Positions 52,734 to 59,918 of a stretch of DNA of 64,000 nucleotides are shown here, one piece after another. The translations under genes were made by a program, and so were the position numbers. The notes under the pieces are model-generated. The model did not search any database. It was not told where the DNA came from and worked only from the letters and a program-made list of their open reading frames with translations. The number at the start of each line of letters is the position of its first letter. Within the stretch, counting starts at the first letter, position 1. The stretch covers positions 434,001 through 498,000 of the forward strand of contig NZ_JACSQO010000002.1 in the NCBI RefSeq assembly GCF_014836595.1, in the 5' to 3' direction. The DNA is from Psychrobacillus faecigallinarum (GTDB lineage Bacteria; Bacillota; Bacilli; Bacillales_A; Planococcaceae).

Positions 52734-52913
52734 TTAGTGTAAGCTTGGTGGAAATCCTTGGTTTATTATTGTCATAACAGTAAAGAAACCAAAAACTGCA
52801 AATGTACCAAAGTTAAATAAAACACTTAGTAAATTTTTCTCTTTGAGAGCTTGGAAAGTGCCTATAATACCTAGCACTGCAACAAGACCAAAAATAACCA
52901 TTAATAAGTTCAT
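52734..52913 (-). CDS. DUF2759 family small membrane protein (YqgW-like)
   Basis: 59 aa with two transmembrane helices (LLMVIFGLVAVLGIIGTF; VLFNFGTFAVFGFFTVMTII) and the family tail GFPPSLH. Function unknown. ATG 52913 has GGAAGGAG upstream, which makes it the real start although the frame is open for 15 more codons. Position between yqgU and yqgX fits yqgW. Confidence 0.8.
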   Translation of the reverse strand: MNLLMVIFGLVAVLGIIGTFQALKEKNLLSVLFNFGTFAVFGFFTVMTIINQGFPPSLH

Positions 52914-53018
52914 GAAAGACACTCCTTCCGACATATTAAATGAATGTCGCGATTGCATATTCCTCTTCTATTGTAATTGTTATCTCTTCTTTTGTCGAGT
53001 AATAAAAGTGGCGAAAGA

Positions 53019-53048
53019 TTGAACAATGGATGCACTTTCGTTTAAAAT
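53019..53048 (+). promoter_or_regulatory. Candidate sigmaA promoter of the MBL hydrolase
   Basis: TTGAAC (53019-53024), an 18-bp spacer and TAAAAT (53043-53048), 17 nt before the start codon. Confidence 0.5.
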
Positions 53049-53065
53049 AGAAGGGAGGTGAATTT

Positions 53066-53704
53066 ATGTTAAATATACGTACATATCCATTGGGTTTTAT
53101 TCAAACGAATTGCTATATCATTTCTAATGCAAAAAAAGAGTGCTTAATTTTTGATCCTGGTGGAAATGGAGAGAAGCTTGTAAAGGAGTTAAAAAGACTA
53201 AATTTAAAGCCGATTGCCATTCTCCTAACCCATGCACATTTTGACCATATTGGAGCTGTAGATGATGTTAGAGAAGTATTCAGTATACCAGTTTATATAC
53301 ATCCTTCAGAAAAATCTTGGTTAATAGATCCAGGAAAGAATGGATCTGCTAAATACGCCGAAATTCCGAATATTTCTGCCAAGGAGGCAGACTTCTATTT
53401 AAGTAAAGAGGAGAAAACAAGTATAGGCGATTTTGAATTTTTCATTTCTCACACCCCAGGACATTCACCGGGTAGTTTAACTTTTTACTTTGAGACAGAG
53501 GAATTTGCTATTGTAGGAGATACGTTATTTCAAAATAGCGTCGGTCGCACCGATCTCCCAGGAGGGAACGAGAAGCAATTGTTACACTCCATACACACAA
53601 AGCTATTAACGCTCCCAGAAGCAACTGTAATCTATCCTGGGCACGGACCTGCGTCAACTATCCAGGATGAAATGAACTCCAACCCGTTCTTGAATGGATT
53701 TTAA
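53066..53704 (+). CDS. yqgX: Metallo-beta-lactamase-fold hydrolase (YqgX, glyoxalase II-like)
   Basis: 212 aa. The metal motif THAHFDHIG is near residue 55, with HTPGHSPGS, GDTLF and YPGHGP completing the binuclear site. Overall it resembles short glyoxalase-II-like YqgX proteins, which in B. subtilis may act in bacillithiol-dependent methylglyoxal detoxification. Substrate not decided by sequence. GGGAGGTGA precedes the ATG. Confidence 0.9.
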   Translation: MLNIRTYPLGFIQTNCYIISNAKKECLIFDPGGNGEKLVKELKRLNLKPIAILLTHAHFDHIGAVDDVREVFSIPVYIHPSEKSWLIDPGKNGSAKYAEIPNISAKEADFYLSKEEKTSIGDFEFFISHTPGHSPGSLTFYFETEEFAIVGDTLFQNSVGRTDLPGGNEKQLLHSIHTKLLTLPEATVIYPGHGPASTIQDEMNSNPFLNGF

Positions 53705-53756
53705 TCAAAAGTAAATTTCAACAAGGGTTGTTTAACCCCAAATAAAAAGCGAATTT

Positions 53757-53791
53757 AAAAAGCAGCCTCCAATATGGAAGCTGCTTTTGGA
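53757..53791. terminator. Terminator between yqgX and the DUF2626 gene
   Basis: AAAAGCAGC / GCTGCTTTT with an inner TCC/GGA pair (53757-53790). It serves the convergent genes. Confidence 0.75.
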
Positions 53792-53796
53792 CTTAA

Positions 53797-54036
53797 TTAA
53801 TGTCCACCTGGTACATGTATGAATGTAGTGTAGTATGTAAAGCCGGCGAAGAAGAACATTAAGTAAGCCCCGAAGATGTACATATACATACGCTCAGATA
53901 GGTTTAAGAACCCTAAAAGAAGGAATAACCCCGTATTTGCTAAAAATAGTAAAGAAGCTTCTGACATATCACCTAAATAAAACATAACTGCAAAAATCCC
54001 TGTCCAGAAAGCCATTACTTTATACATATTGCCCAA
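53797..54036 (-). CDS. DUF2626 family small membrane protein (YqgY-like)
   Basis: 79 aa with three hydrophobic helices (VMAFWTGIFAVMFYLGDM; ASLLFLANTGLFLLLGFL; MYIFGAYLMFFFAGFTYYTTF). LSERMYMYIFGAYL and the C-terminus are typical of DUF2626; function unknown. TTG 54036 has GGAGGGA about 8 nt upstream; ATG 54027 is the alternative, too far from that site. Confidence 0.75.
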   Translation of the reverse strand: MGNMYKVMAFWTGIFAVMFYLGDMSEASLLFLANTGLFLLLGFLNLSERMYMYIFGAYLMFFFAGFTYYTTFIHVPGGH

Positions 54037-54177
54037 TTGTAGTCCCTCCTTTTGCAAAGAATACAAATAATTCTCCTATTCATTATAAATGAAAGTGTTC
54101 TTACATGTAAACTGATTATTAAACATCTACATTGGAATAACATAAGTTTGTCACAAATAAGATACATCTTCACCTCA

Positions 54178-54858
54178 TTATAGGACTTCCACATGATATA
54201 CGCAATTAATACAGTGATTCTGTTTGCTTTCTAATTGAACAAAGGTATTCTCAGGGAAAAGAGTATCAAATTGTCCCTTTAGGAAAGATTCATGTAATAT
54301 ACATATAAAATGTGGATATTTATTCAAATAATCCTTATAAGGACAATTAAAGATGGAAAAGTTAATAATTTTTTTATTCTCTTTTTCAGTTACGTTCGGG
54401 ATATAACCAATCGAATGGGCTGTTTCTTTCATAATTTCTAGTTTATCTTCAAAAGTTAGTGTATCCACTTGTTTATGATTTATCGCTTTGTGACCGTTTT
54501 GATAAGCGATATCCTTTGCTTTATCAATAGCTGCATCACCCATAGCATCAACTAATTCCAATAACCATTCAAGTAATAAATGATTCTCCTGTTTGGGAAA
54601 GCTTAAGTGGATAGGGTCCTCTGCAAGCACATAAACTCGTGCAGGACGACCGCCTTTTTCATTTTTAACAAATTTAGATGTCAGCAGCTTCGCTTCGTTT
54701 AGTTTCGTAAGATGTAGTCTAGCAACATTGGGGTGAATCCCGAACTGTTGTGCAATTTGCTGAACGTTCACTTCTTTATTTTCTTTTGTAATATATTGAT
54801 AGATTGAGTACCTGGTCTCATCAGCAAGGGTACCAGTTAATTTTAATGTGTCGGACAA
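54178..54858 (-). CDS. Winged-helix regulator with a four-cysteine C-terminal domain (SufR-like)
   Basis: 226 aa. An N-terminal ArsR/DeoR-like winged helix (TRYSIYQYITKENKEVNVQQIAQQFGIHPNVARLHLTKLNEAKLLTSKFVKNEKGGRPARVYVL) is followed by a helical domain and C-x13-C-x29-C-x2-C at the C-terminus (NCPYKDYL, HFICIL, HCINCVYH). The spacing of the first three cysteines is close to the cluster ligands I recall for SufR (C-x12-C-x27-C), suggesting an iron-sulphur sensor. TTG 54858 lies 7 nt behind GGAAGGTGG; ATG 54876 would start inside that site. It faces comG. Confidence 0.75.
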   Translation of the reverse strand: MSDTLKLTGTLADETRYSIYQYITKENKEVNVQQIAQQFGIHPNVARLHLTKLNEAKLLTSKFVKNEKGGRPARVYVLAEDPIHLSFPKQENHLLLEWLLELVDAMGDAAIDKAKDIAYQNGHKAINHKQVDTLTFEDKLEIMKETAHSIGYIPNVTEKENKKIINFSIFNCPYKDYLNKYPHFICILHESFLKGQFDTLFPENTFVQLESKQNHCINCVYHVEVL

Positions 54859-55194
54859 GTAAATCCCACCTTCCATTAACTTTATTATAAGGGAGAAATT
54901 AATAATGACAAACTAATATAAAGTAAACAACTCAATAATTCCTATTTATTTTACAAAATATGATAAAGACGAAGATAGAATAAAGATTATATCATGAAGT
55001 ATAATTTATTTTCGCTTTAGACAGAAGCTTTCTGTGAGGTAAGTGATAATCCTCATCGGTTGCTGTCGCACTGCTAGTAGTTCAAATCAAGAAAGTGCAA
55101 AACGTTTGTGTATTTAAATACCAGTATTATTTAATTTATCAATTACAAATATTTTCAAAAATCACTTTATTTATTTGGAGAAAGGAAGTATACT
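54859..55194. other. Regulatory gap between the Cys-rich regulator and comG
   Basis: About 335 bases without a gene. Between 55018 and 55097 several short self-complementary pairs occur in order: ACAGAA/TTCTGT (55021-55036), GAGG/CCTC and GCACT/AGTGC, so a structured transcript is possible but fits no riboswitch I know. No convincing ComK dyad (AAAA-N5-TTTT pair) is seen; the nearest, around 55160, has one mismatch and no partner. Confidence 0.45.
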
Positions 55195-55227
55195 ATGTTG
55201 TACAAGCTTTTGCGGCCAAGCTTGTAA
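55195..55227 (+). CDS. Putative 10-codon leader ORF of comGA
   Basis: ATG 55195 with AAAGGA 8 nt upstream opens a frame MLYKLLRPSL ending TAA at 55225-55227, 18 nt before comGA and in the same frame. Codons 3-10 are folded into a perfect hairpin (TACAAGCTT 55201-55209 with AAGCTTGTA 55218-55226). Translation of the leader would open this hairpin next to the comGA ribosome site. It was too short for automatic calling; expression is unproved. Confidence 0.4.
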   Translation: MLYKLLRPSL

Positions 55228-55245
55228 CTGGGGAAAGGATAGATA

Positions 55246-56262
55246 ATGCAACAGGAAGAAAATATAGTGGAACAAAAATGCTTTCAGCTATTAAAGAAAG
55301 CTCATCAATTTGGTGCTTCAGATTTTCATATGATCCCTAATGAAGAAATCTACACATATTCTTTTAGAAAAAATTCCCAAATGTTTGAGGCAGGTCAGCT
55401 CCCATTAAATCTTGGTGAAAAAATCATCTCATACTTCAAATTTTTATCCTCTCTTGATATTAGCGAAAAACGCAAACCACAAAGCGGTTCCTTTCAACAC
55501 ATATTTAACTCCCAAAAGTTTTCATTTCGCGTTTCCACTTTACCATCCGTATACGGAAAGGAAAGCCTTGTCATTCGTCTACAGCAGCATAATAATGCCA
55601 AAATTATTCATTCGCTATCCTTGTTCAGGGGTGCCTCTGAACAAATCGTAGAATTAGCAAACAAGCGTCAAGGTATGATCCTTTTTGTTGGACCAACTGG
55701 CTCAGGAAAATCCACGACGATGTACTCGTTAACTAAGTATTGCGCAGAAAATATGAATCGGCATGTTATCTCGCTAGAAGATCCAGTAGAAAACAGTCAA
55801 TCTTATTTACTACAAATTCAAGTGAATGAGCGATCTGGTGTGACATATGCCAAAGGTCTAAAGGCTATTTTAAGGCATTCACCAGATGTAATTATGATAG
55901 GAGAAATAAGAGATAAAGATACTGCTAAGGCTGCAATTCAAGCATCTTTAACGGGACATTTAGTAGTGTCCACAATTCATGCAAGGGACGGAATAGGTGC
56001 CTTATACAGATTAATGGATTTAGGTATTAGCTTAGATGAGCTGAAACAAACAGTAACTGGAATTGTTACTCAAAGGTTAGTTACAGTAATTAAAACTAAT
56101 ACGCCTGAATTATCAGCTATATTCGAAATTATATCTGGTGATATGTTGGAAGAAGCTCTAACTTCCTTGAGTTATGGCAGTAGCTTTAAAATACCTTTTC
56201 CGCTAACTCTTTCTTATCAAATTGAAAGGGGGAAAAGGGAAGGTGTTATTAAAAACACTTAA
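55246..56262 (+). CDS. comGA: Competence type IV pilus assembly ATPase ComGA
   Basis: 338-aa GspE/PilB-family ATPase powering assembly of the transformation pseudopilus. N-terminal domain, Walker A GPTGSGKST near residue 150, Asp box ISLEDPVE, Walker B-like VIMIGEIRD and His box GHLVVSTIHARD are present. The C-terminal four-cysteine zinc finger seen in B. subtilis ComGA is missing: the stretch after TQRLVTV has no cysteine. GGGGAAAGGA lies 6 nt before the ATG. First gene of comGA-GG; the operon end of comGA overlaps comGB. Confidence 0.94.
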   Translation: MQQEENIVEQKCFQLLKKAHQFGASDFHMIPNEEIYTYSFRKNSQMFEAGQLPLNLGEKIISYFKFLSSLDISEKRKPQSGSFQHIFNSQKFSFRVSTLPSVYGKESLVIRLQQHNNAKIIHSLSLFRGASEQIVELANKRQGMILFVGPTGSGKSTTMYSLTKYCAENMNRHVISLEDPVENSQSYLLQIQVNERSGVTYAKGLKAILRHSPDVIMIGEIRDKDTAKAAIQASLTGHLVVSTIHARDGIGALYRLMDLGISLDELKQTVTGIVTQRLVTVIKTNTPELSAIFEIISGDMLEEALTSLSYGSSFKIPFPLTLSYQIERGKREGVIKNT

Positions 56263-57304
56263 AGCTTATTTTCATAAAAAGAATGAAATTGTACCGGTAT
56301 CACAGCAAGCCACCTTCCTTAATAGATTGAGCGAATTACTGAAGGAGGGTTATATTTTTCATGAAGCTGTTACGATGCTTTTGCCGTTTCATGTTAAAAA
56401 TGTAAATGTAGTTCAAATGAAGGTGATGGACATTCAAAAAAGAGGGCAGAGTATAGTAGAGGTATTCAGGATGCTTGGATTTCCTAATCGGTTATTGCTC
56501 CCTCTTCATTTAGCATCTCAGCATGGCCATCTTGCAGAGACTACTGAAATTTTAAGTATCAATGCCAAATTTATGGAGCAAGCAAGAAAGCGGTTAAAGA
56601 GCCTATTAATGTATCCTCTTTTTTTGTTTGTTGTCATTTTTTTATTGTTTACTGTTTTTCGAATATATTTTCTCCCTAATATGGAATCTTTACTTTCCAA
56701 AAATCAACCCCAACCTCAAAGCTCACTTGCGCTTACCAATACGTTATTAAACCTTCCTAACATATTCCTTACACTTTTAATTTTCATGATAGTTTTTATA
56801 GTATTGCTATGGTTCATATTTAGAAACAAAAGTGTTGAATTTAAAATAACACTTCTTAAAAAAACACCGATTATCAATAACTGGTATCGTTTACTGTTAA
56901 CTAGAGTATTTTCGAGAGAAATGGGTGTACTTCTAGAAAGTGGTTTATCTCTTCAAGAATCCTTTGGAGCATTAATTAATCAGAAGGAAAACAAATTACT
57001 TCAACATATAGTATCTGAGATGAAGGAAAAGGTGATCTACGGTTCTTCCTTCTCTGAGGGGGCTGTATTAGTAGATAATTTCACAGTAGACTTTCATCAA
57101 TTTATCGTACATGGGGAGAACAACGGATACTTAGGTAAGGAATTGACTTTATACAGTGATTTTATGAATAAACAAATGGAGGCAAGGCTATCTAGATACC
57201 TTAGTATCATCCAACCAGTAATGTTCCTAATAATAGCAGTCTTTATAATAGGTGCTTATCTAGCTATATTACTACCAGTTTATGAAATGATAAATATAAT
57301 TTAA
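56243..57304 (+). CDS. comGB: Competence type IV pilus assembly protein ComGB
   Basis: 353-aa polytopic membrane protein of the GspF/PilC family. Two GspF repeats (QATFLNRLSELLKEGYIFHEAV near 30; RVFSREMGVLLESGLSLQESFGAL near 230) are interleaved with three transmembrane helices (about 125-145, 170-195 and 325-350). GTG 56243 has AAAGGGGGA 10 nt upstream; the frame opens seven codons earlier at a TTG inside that site. It overlaps comGA by 20 nt. It is the inner-membrane platform for pilus assembly. Confidence 0.92.
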   Translation: MLLKTLKAYFHKKNEIVPVSQQATFLNRLSELLKEGYIFHEAVTMLLPFHVKNVNVVQMKVMDIQKRGQSIVEVFRMLGFPNRLLLPLHLASQHGHLAETTEILSINAKFMEQARKRLKSLLMYPLFLFVVIFLLFTVFRIYFLPNMESLLSKNQPQPQSSLALTNTLLNLPNIFLTLLIFMIVFIVLLWFIFRNKSVEFKITLLKKTPIINNWYRLLLTRVFSREMGVLLESGLSLQESFGALINQKENKLLQHIVSEMKEKVIYGSSFSEGAVLVDNFTVDFHQFIVHGENNGYLGKELTLYSDFMNKQMEARLSRYLSIIQPVMFLIIAVFIIGAYLAILLPVYEMINII

Positions 57305-57316
57305 AGGAGCAAGTTT

Positions 57317-57646
57317 ATGTGGATAATCTTAAAAAATGAGCGGGGCTTTACACTAATAGAAATGATGATTGTATTGCTAATCATATCTGTTTTAATATTA
57401 ATCTCTATTCCTAACGTTACCAAACATTCTGCCAACATAGATAAAAAAGGATGTGAGGCATTTGTGAAAATGGTAGAAGGCCAAGTACAAGCATATAAAA
57501 TTGATAAAAATGTGACCCCTACGTTGAATGATTTAAGTGTGGCAGAGTATCTAGGTGAGAACAACAAAAATTGTCCGGGAGGGGAAGAAGTTATTATAGT
57601 AGATGGGAAAGTTTCAATAAAGGATTCAGGCAATGGTGGCGGTTAA
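57317..57646 (+). CDS. comGC: Competence major pseudopilin ComGC
   Basis: 109 aa. Class III signal cut after glycine in KNERG-FTLIEMMIVLLIISVLILISIP, with Glu at +5, processed by ComC peptidase. Two cysteines (KKGCEAF, KNCPGG) can form the stabilising disulphide. The tail SGNGGG is glycine-rich. AAAGGAG precedes the ATG. It forms the pseudopilus shaft that reaches through the wall to bind DNA. Overlaps comGD by 14 nt. Confidence 0.93.
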   Translation: MWIILKNERGFTLIEMMIVLLIISVLILISIPNVTKHSANIDKKGCEAFVKMVEGQVQAYKIDKNVTPTLNDLSVAEYLGENNKNCPGGEEVIIVDGKVSIKDSGNGGG

Positions 57647-58073
57647 GTTAAACCAAGATGGTTATACCTTAATAGAGGCTATCTTGATGCTATTGATCGT
57701 TATGGTAATTACGTCAGCAGTTATTTATGGAGCAAACGATAAAATAGAGGAATTGGAAGAGAAAAGATTTTTACATCAGTTTCATCTAGATTTACAACAA
57801 GCTCAATCGATTGCCATAGGTAATCAACAATTGATCACATTAGCATTTGACGAGAATAGAACTAGTTACTCCGTAAAACAATCGGGAACTATACTACTGG
57901 AATGTAGCCTGCCATCTCATATGAGTTTGTCTATAGATAGTTATTTAAAGGGACTACGCTTTCAAACTAATGGTGCTGTCAATCAATTTGGGAAATTTTC
58001 ATTCCTTACTAAGAAGGGAACTAAAATAGTGACAGTTCATATTGGTTCAGGCAGGGTAAGCTATGAATTGTAA
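57633..58073 (+). CDS. comGD: Competence minor pseudopilin ComGD
   Basis: 146 aa. Prepilin motif NQDG-YTLIEAILMLLIVMVITSAVI followed by a soluble part with RFLHQFHLDLQQAQSIAIGNQQLITLAF, the usual GspH-like layout. It is translated from an ATG inside the end of comGC with AAAGGA upstream. Minor pseudopilins prime or tip the pseudopilus. Confidence 0.88.
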   Translation: MVAVKLNQDGYTLIEAILMLLIVMVITSAVIYGANDKIEELEEKRFLHQFHLDLQQAQSIAIGNQQLITLAFDENRTSYSVKQSGTILLECSLPSHMSLSIDSYLKGLRFQTNGAVNQFGKFSFLTKKGTKIVTVHIGSGRVSYEL

Positions 58074-58374
58074 AGGATTTTCTTGGGCAGAAACATTATT
58101 GACACTGTTTATAACATTTATGGTGGCTACTATGTTAATACCTCTTCTTACGAAGATGAGTGTGCAGCTAGAGGATAAAAAGAGGAAATACCATTCGGCT
58201 GTGGTCATGAATGAAGCTGCCAAAATGTTCATAACTGAAAATATAACAGGTGGATCACGCACCATTGAAAATATTGAATATCAATTTCGTGTAGATTTCA
58301 AGCAAATTTGTATTGAGTACAAGGGGGTTCGGGGGGAGAAAGTAAATTGTGTAGATACCTCACAAACAAACTAA
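58063..58374 (+). CDS. comGE: Competence minor pseudopilin ComGE
   Basis: 103 aa. Prepilin-like N-terminus CKG-FSWAETLLTLFITFMVATMLIPLL with Glu at +5, then a short soluble domain containing YQFRVDFKQICIEYKG. Identified by place and prepilin motif; sequence conservation is low in this family. It overlaps comGD by 11 nt and comGF by 28 nt. Confidence 0.82.
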   Translation: MNCKGFSWAETLLTLFITFMVATMLIPLLTKMSVQLEDKKRKYHSAVVMNEAAKMFITENITGGSRTIENIEYQFRVDFKQICIEYKGVRGEKVNCVDTSQTN

Positions 58375-58799
58375 GTAACGAAAAAGGTTATACTTTTATT
58401 GACGGAATTTTACAGCTTAGTGTGTTTATCATTTTTGCTCAAATATTTGCGCTTATTATGTGGTCGTTATATACAACAGAAAAGAAGGTAGCTGATCCAT
58501 CCGAAATTGAATGGGCATTATTTATACAATATGTGGAAGCTTATTTGAATGATGTAGAGAATTTTATAGTTCAAAGTGAGCAACCTGGAATTCGTTTTTA
58601 TAAGCAGGGTATAGAATATGATGTGGAATACTCATCTAATGTCGTAAGAAAACAAATAAATAAACTTGGTCATGAGCCACTTCTATTAAATGTCCAAACA
58701 TTAAATGTGATCGCTGAAGGACAAAAGATTACATTTTTCGTTACTTTTTTTAATGGACAACAAAAGGAGCATACTTTCTATGTTACGTATTCTACTTGA
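58347..58799 (+). CDS. comGF: Competence minor pseudopilin ComGF
   Basis: 150 aa. Prepilin motif NEKG-YTFIDGILQLSVFIIFAQIFAL (Asp instead of Glu at +5), then WALFIQYVEAYLNDVENFIVQ and a beta-rich C-terminus, matching ComGF. The start is TTG 58347 with GGGGGGAG 8 nt upstream, inside the end of comGE. Unlike the others it carries a cysteine only at residue 2. Confidence 0.86.
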   Translation: MCRYLTNKLSNEKGYTFIDGILQLSVFIIFAQIFALIMWSLYTTEKKVADPSEIEWALFIQYVEAYLNDVENFIVQSEQPGIRFYKQGIEYDVEYSSNVVRKQINKLGHEPLLLNVQTLNVIAEGQKITFFVTFFNGQQKEHTFYVTYST

Positions 58800-58986
58800 C
58801 CAAAAAGGTGCATTATTATTAGCTTCCACTATCCTGCTATCTATAGTTTGTTTTTCGGTTTTAACTATAACTGCAGCATACCAATCCAAATATCGAACAT
58901 ATGATTCGTTGGAAATCCGTCATATTAGTGATACTATCAATAAAATAAGTAATTTTATTGAGCGTGAAAATAATCCTGGTATGTAG
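58780..58986 (+). CDS. comGG: Competence minor pseudopilin ComGG-like
   Basis: 68 aa, short for ComGG (about 120 aa in B. subtilis). The N-terminus LDQKG-ALLLASTILLSIVCFSVLTIT resembles a prepilin helix lacking the +5 glutamate, as in GspK-like ComGG. The remaining 35 residues are polar and helical. ATG 58780 has AAAGGAG 10 nt upstream and lies in the end of comGF. No frameshift explaining the short length is visible before the next gene. Confidence 0.75.
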   Translation: MLRILLDQKGALLLASTILLSIVCFSVLTITAAYQSKYRTYDSLEIRHISDTINKISNFIERENNPGM

Positions 58987-59000
58987 TGAGTTGATAAAAA

Positions 59001-59513
59001 ATGTACAAGATTTATTTAGTGGGTTTTATGGGCAGTGGTAAAAGTGCTGTCGGGAGAAGACTGAGCTATCTCTTGAAGATGCCCTATTATGACATGGACA
59101 AAGAAATTGTCAAAAGACAGAAAATGTCGATTCCTGAAATATTTGAACAGCATGGAGAGGCCTATTTTCGAAATTTAGAGACCGAATTTTTACTAAATTT
59201 TCGAAAAGAATCTTGTATTATTTCCACGGGTGGAGGTGTAGCGACACTCGATAGAAATATTAAAATTATGCGAAACAATGGATTGGTGTTGTTTCTTGAT
59301 GCTACCTTTGAAGACATTTGGATACGCATAAAGAACGATAAAAATAGACCAATCGTTCAAAGAAGCACGAAGGAAGAATTACAGCTACTTTTCAACACCC
59401 GTAGGAGAAGTTACAAAAAGGCTGCCCACATAACGATTCGTACGGAAAACAGGCATCTTCGTCAAATAACAGAATATGCAGGATTTCAAGTAAATCGTCT
59501 TAAAGGCGAATGA
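59001..59513 (+). CDS. aroK: Shikimate kinase
   Basis: 170 aa. Walker A GFMGSGKSAVGRRLS at the N-terminus, the shikimate-binding YYDMDKEIVKR and STGGGVATLDRN, and the lid KNDKNRPIVQRS. It phosphorylates shikimate to shikimate 3-phosphate in aromatic amino acid synthesis. It follows comGG by 14 nt with a weak ribosome site (GTGAG), and may be transcribed partly from the comG promoter. Confidence 0.92.
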   Translation: MYKIYLVGFMGSGKSAVGRRLSYLLKMPYYDMDKEIVKRQKMSIPEIFEQHGEAYFRNLETEFLLNFRKESCIISTGGGVATLDRNIKIMRNNGLVLFLDATFEDIWIRIKNDKNRPIVQRSTKEELQLLFNTRRRSYKKAAHITIRTENRHLRQITEYAGFQVNRLKGE

Positions 59514-59566
59514 TTCATTGTTTTCATATATTTTCGTTCGGTTTTTAATAAGTTTATCAAAAATGA

Positions 59567-59595
59567 TTGCGCTCTCTTAGGTTCAATGTTAGGAT
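59567..59595 (+). promoter_or_regulatory. Promoter of the glycine-cleavage operon leader
   Basis: TTGCGC (59567-59572), a 17-bp spacer and TAGGAT (59590-59595) preceded by TGT (extended -10), about 45 nt upstream of the riboswitch core. Confidence 0.6.
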
Positions 59596-59639
59596 ATAGA
59601 CAAAGCTAGTGTTTTGTCTATATTTAGCGGATGAATATA

Positions 59640-59812
59640 TGGGGAGAGAACGCATCAGCTGCGTCGCCGAAGGAGCAAGTAATTACTATTATGAATCTCT
59701 CAGGCAAAAGAACTCGTATAGGACGCAACTCTGGAGAGTGCTTTCGTTATGAACGGAAAGCCACCAAAGGGGAAAGCCATTTATGGTAAACTTTCAGGTG
59801 CCAGGACAGAGA
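59640..59812 (+). ncRNA. Tandem glycine riboswitch (gcvT RNA)
   Basis: Aptamer 1 (about 59641-59740) shows GGGGAGAGAAC, GCCGAAGGAGCAAGT, AATCTCTCAGGCAAAAG and GACGCAACTCTGGAGAG. Aptamer 2 (about 59741-59812) shows GCCACCAAAGGGGAAAGCC, ACTTTCAGGTGCCAGGACAGAG. This is the two-aptamer layout of the Bacillus gcvT leader, where glycine binding turns on expression of the glycine-cleavage genes. Confidence 0.93.
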
Positions 59813-59850
59813 ACCCTTTTTACGTTAAGGGGGTTTTTCTGTCCTTTTTT
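59812..59850 (+). terminator. Riboswitch-controlled terminator of the gcv operon
   Basis: AACCC (59812) pairs with GGGTT (59831-59835) around a loop with a bulge, followed by TTTTTCTGTCCTTTTTT. Its left arm abuts the end of aptamer 2, as expected for an expression platform that glycine disrupts. Confidence 0.75.
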
Positions 59851-59918
59851 GCGATTAAGAAACCATTTAGCTTTTTTTCACTTATGCTTTTTCTACCTAT
59901 TAAAAGGAGGAATTTAAA

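Noticed and set aside
54859..55245. ComK binding site before comGA
   Set aside because: No pair of AAAA-N5-TTTT dyads at 8, 18 or 31 bp spacing; the best single dyad has a mismatch.
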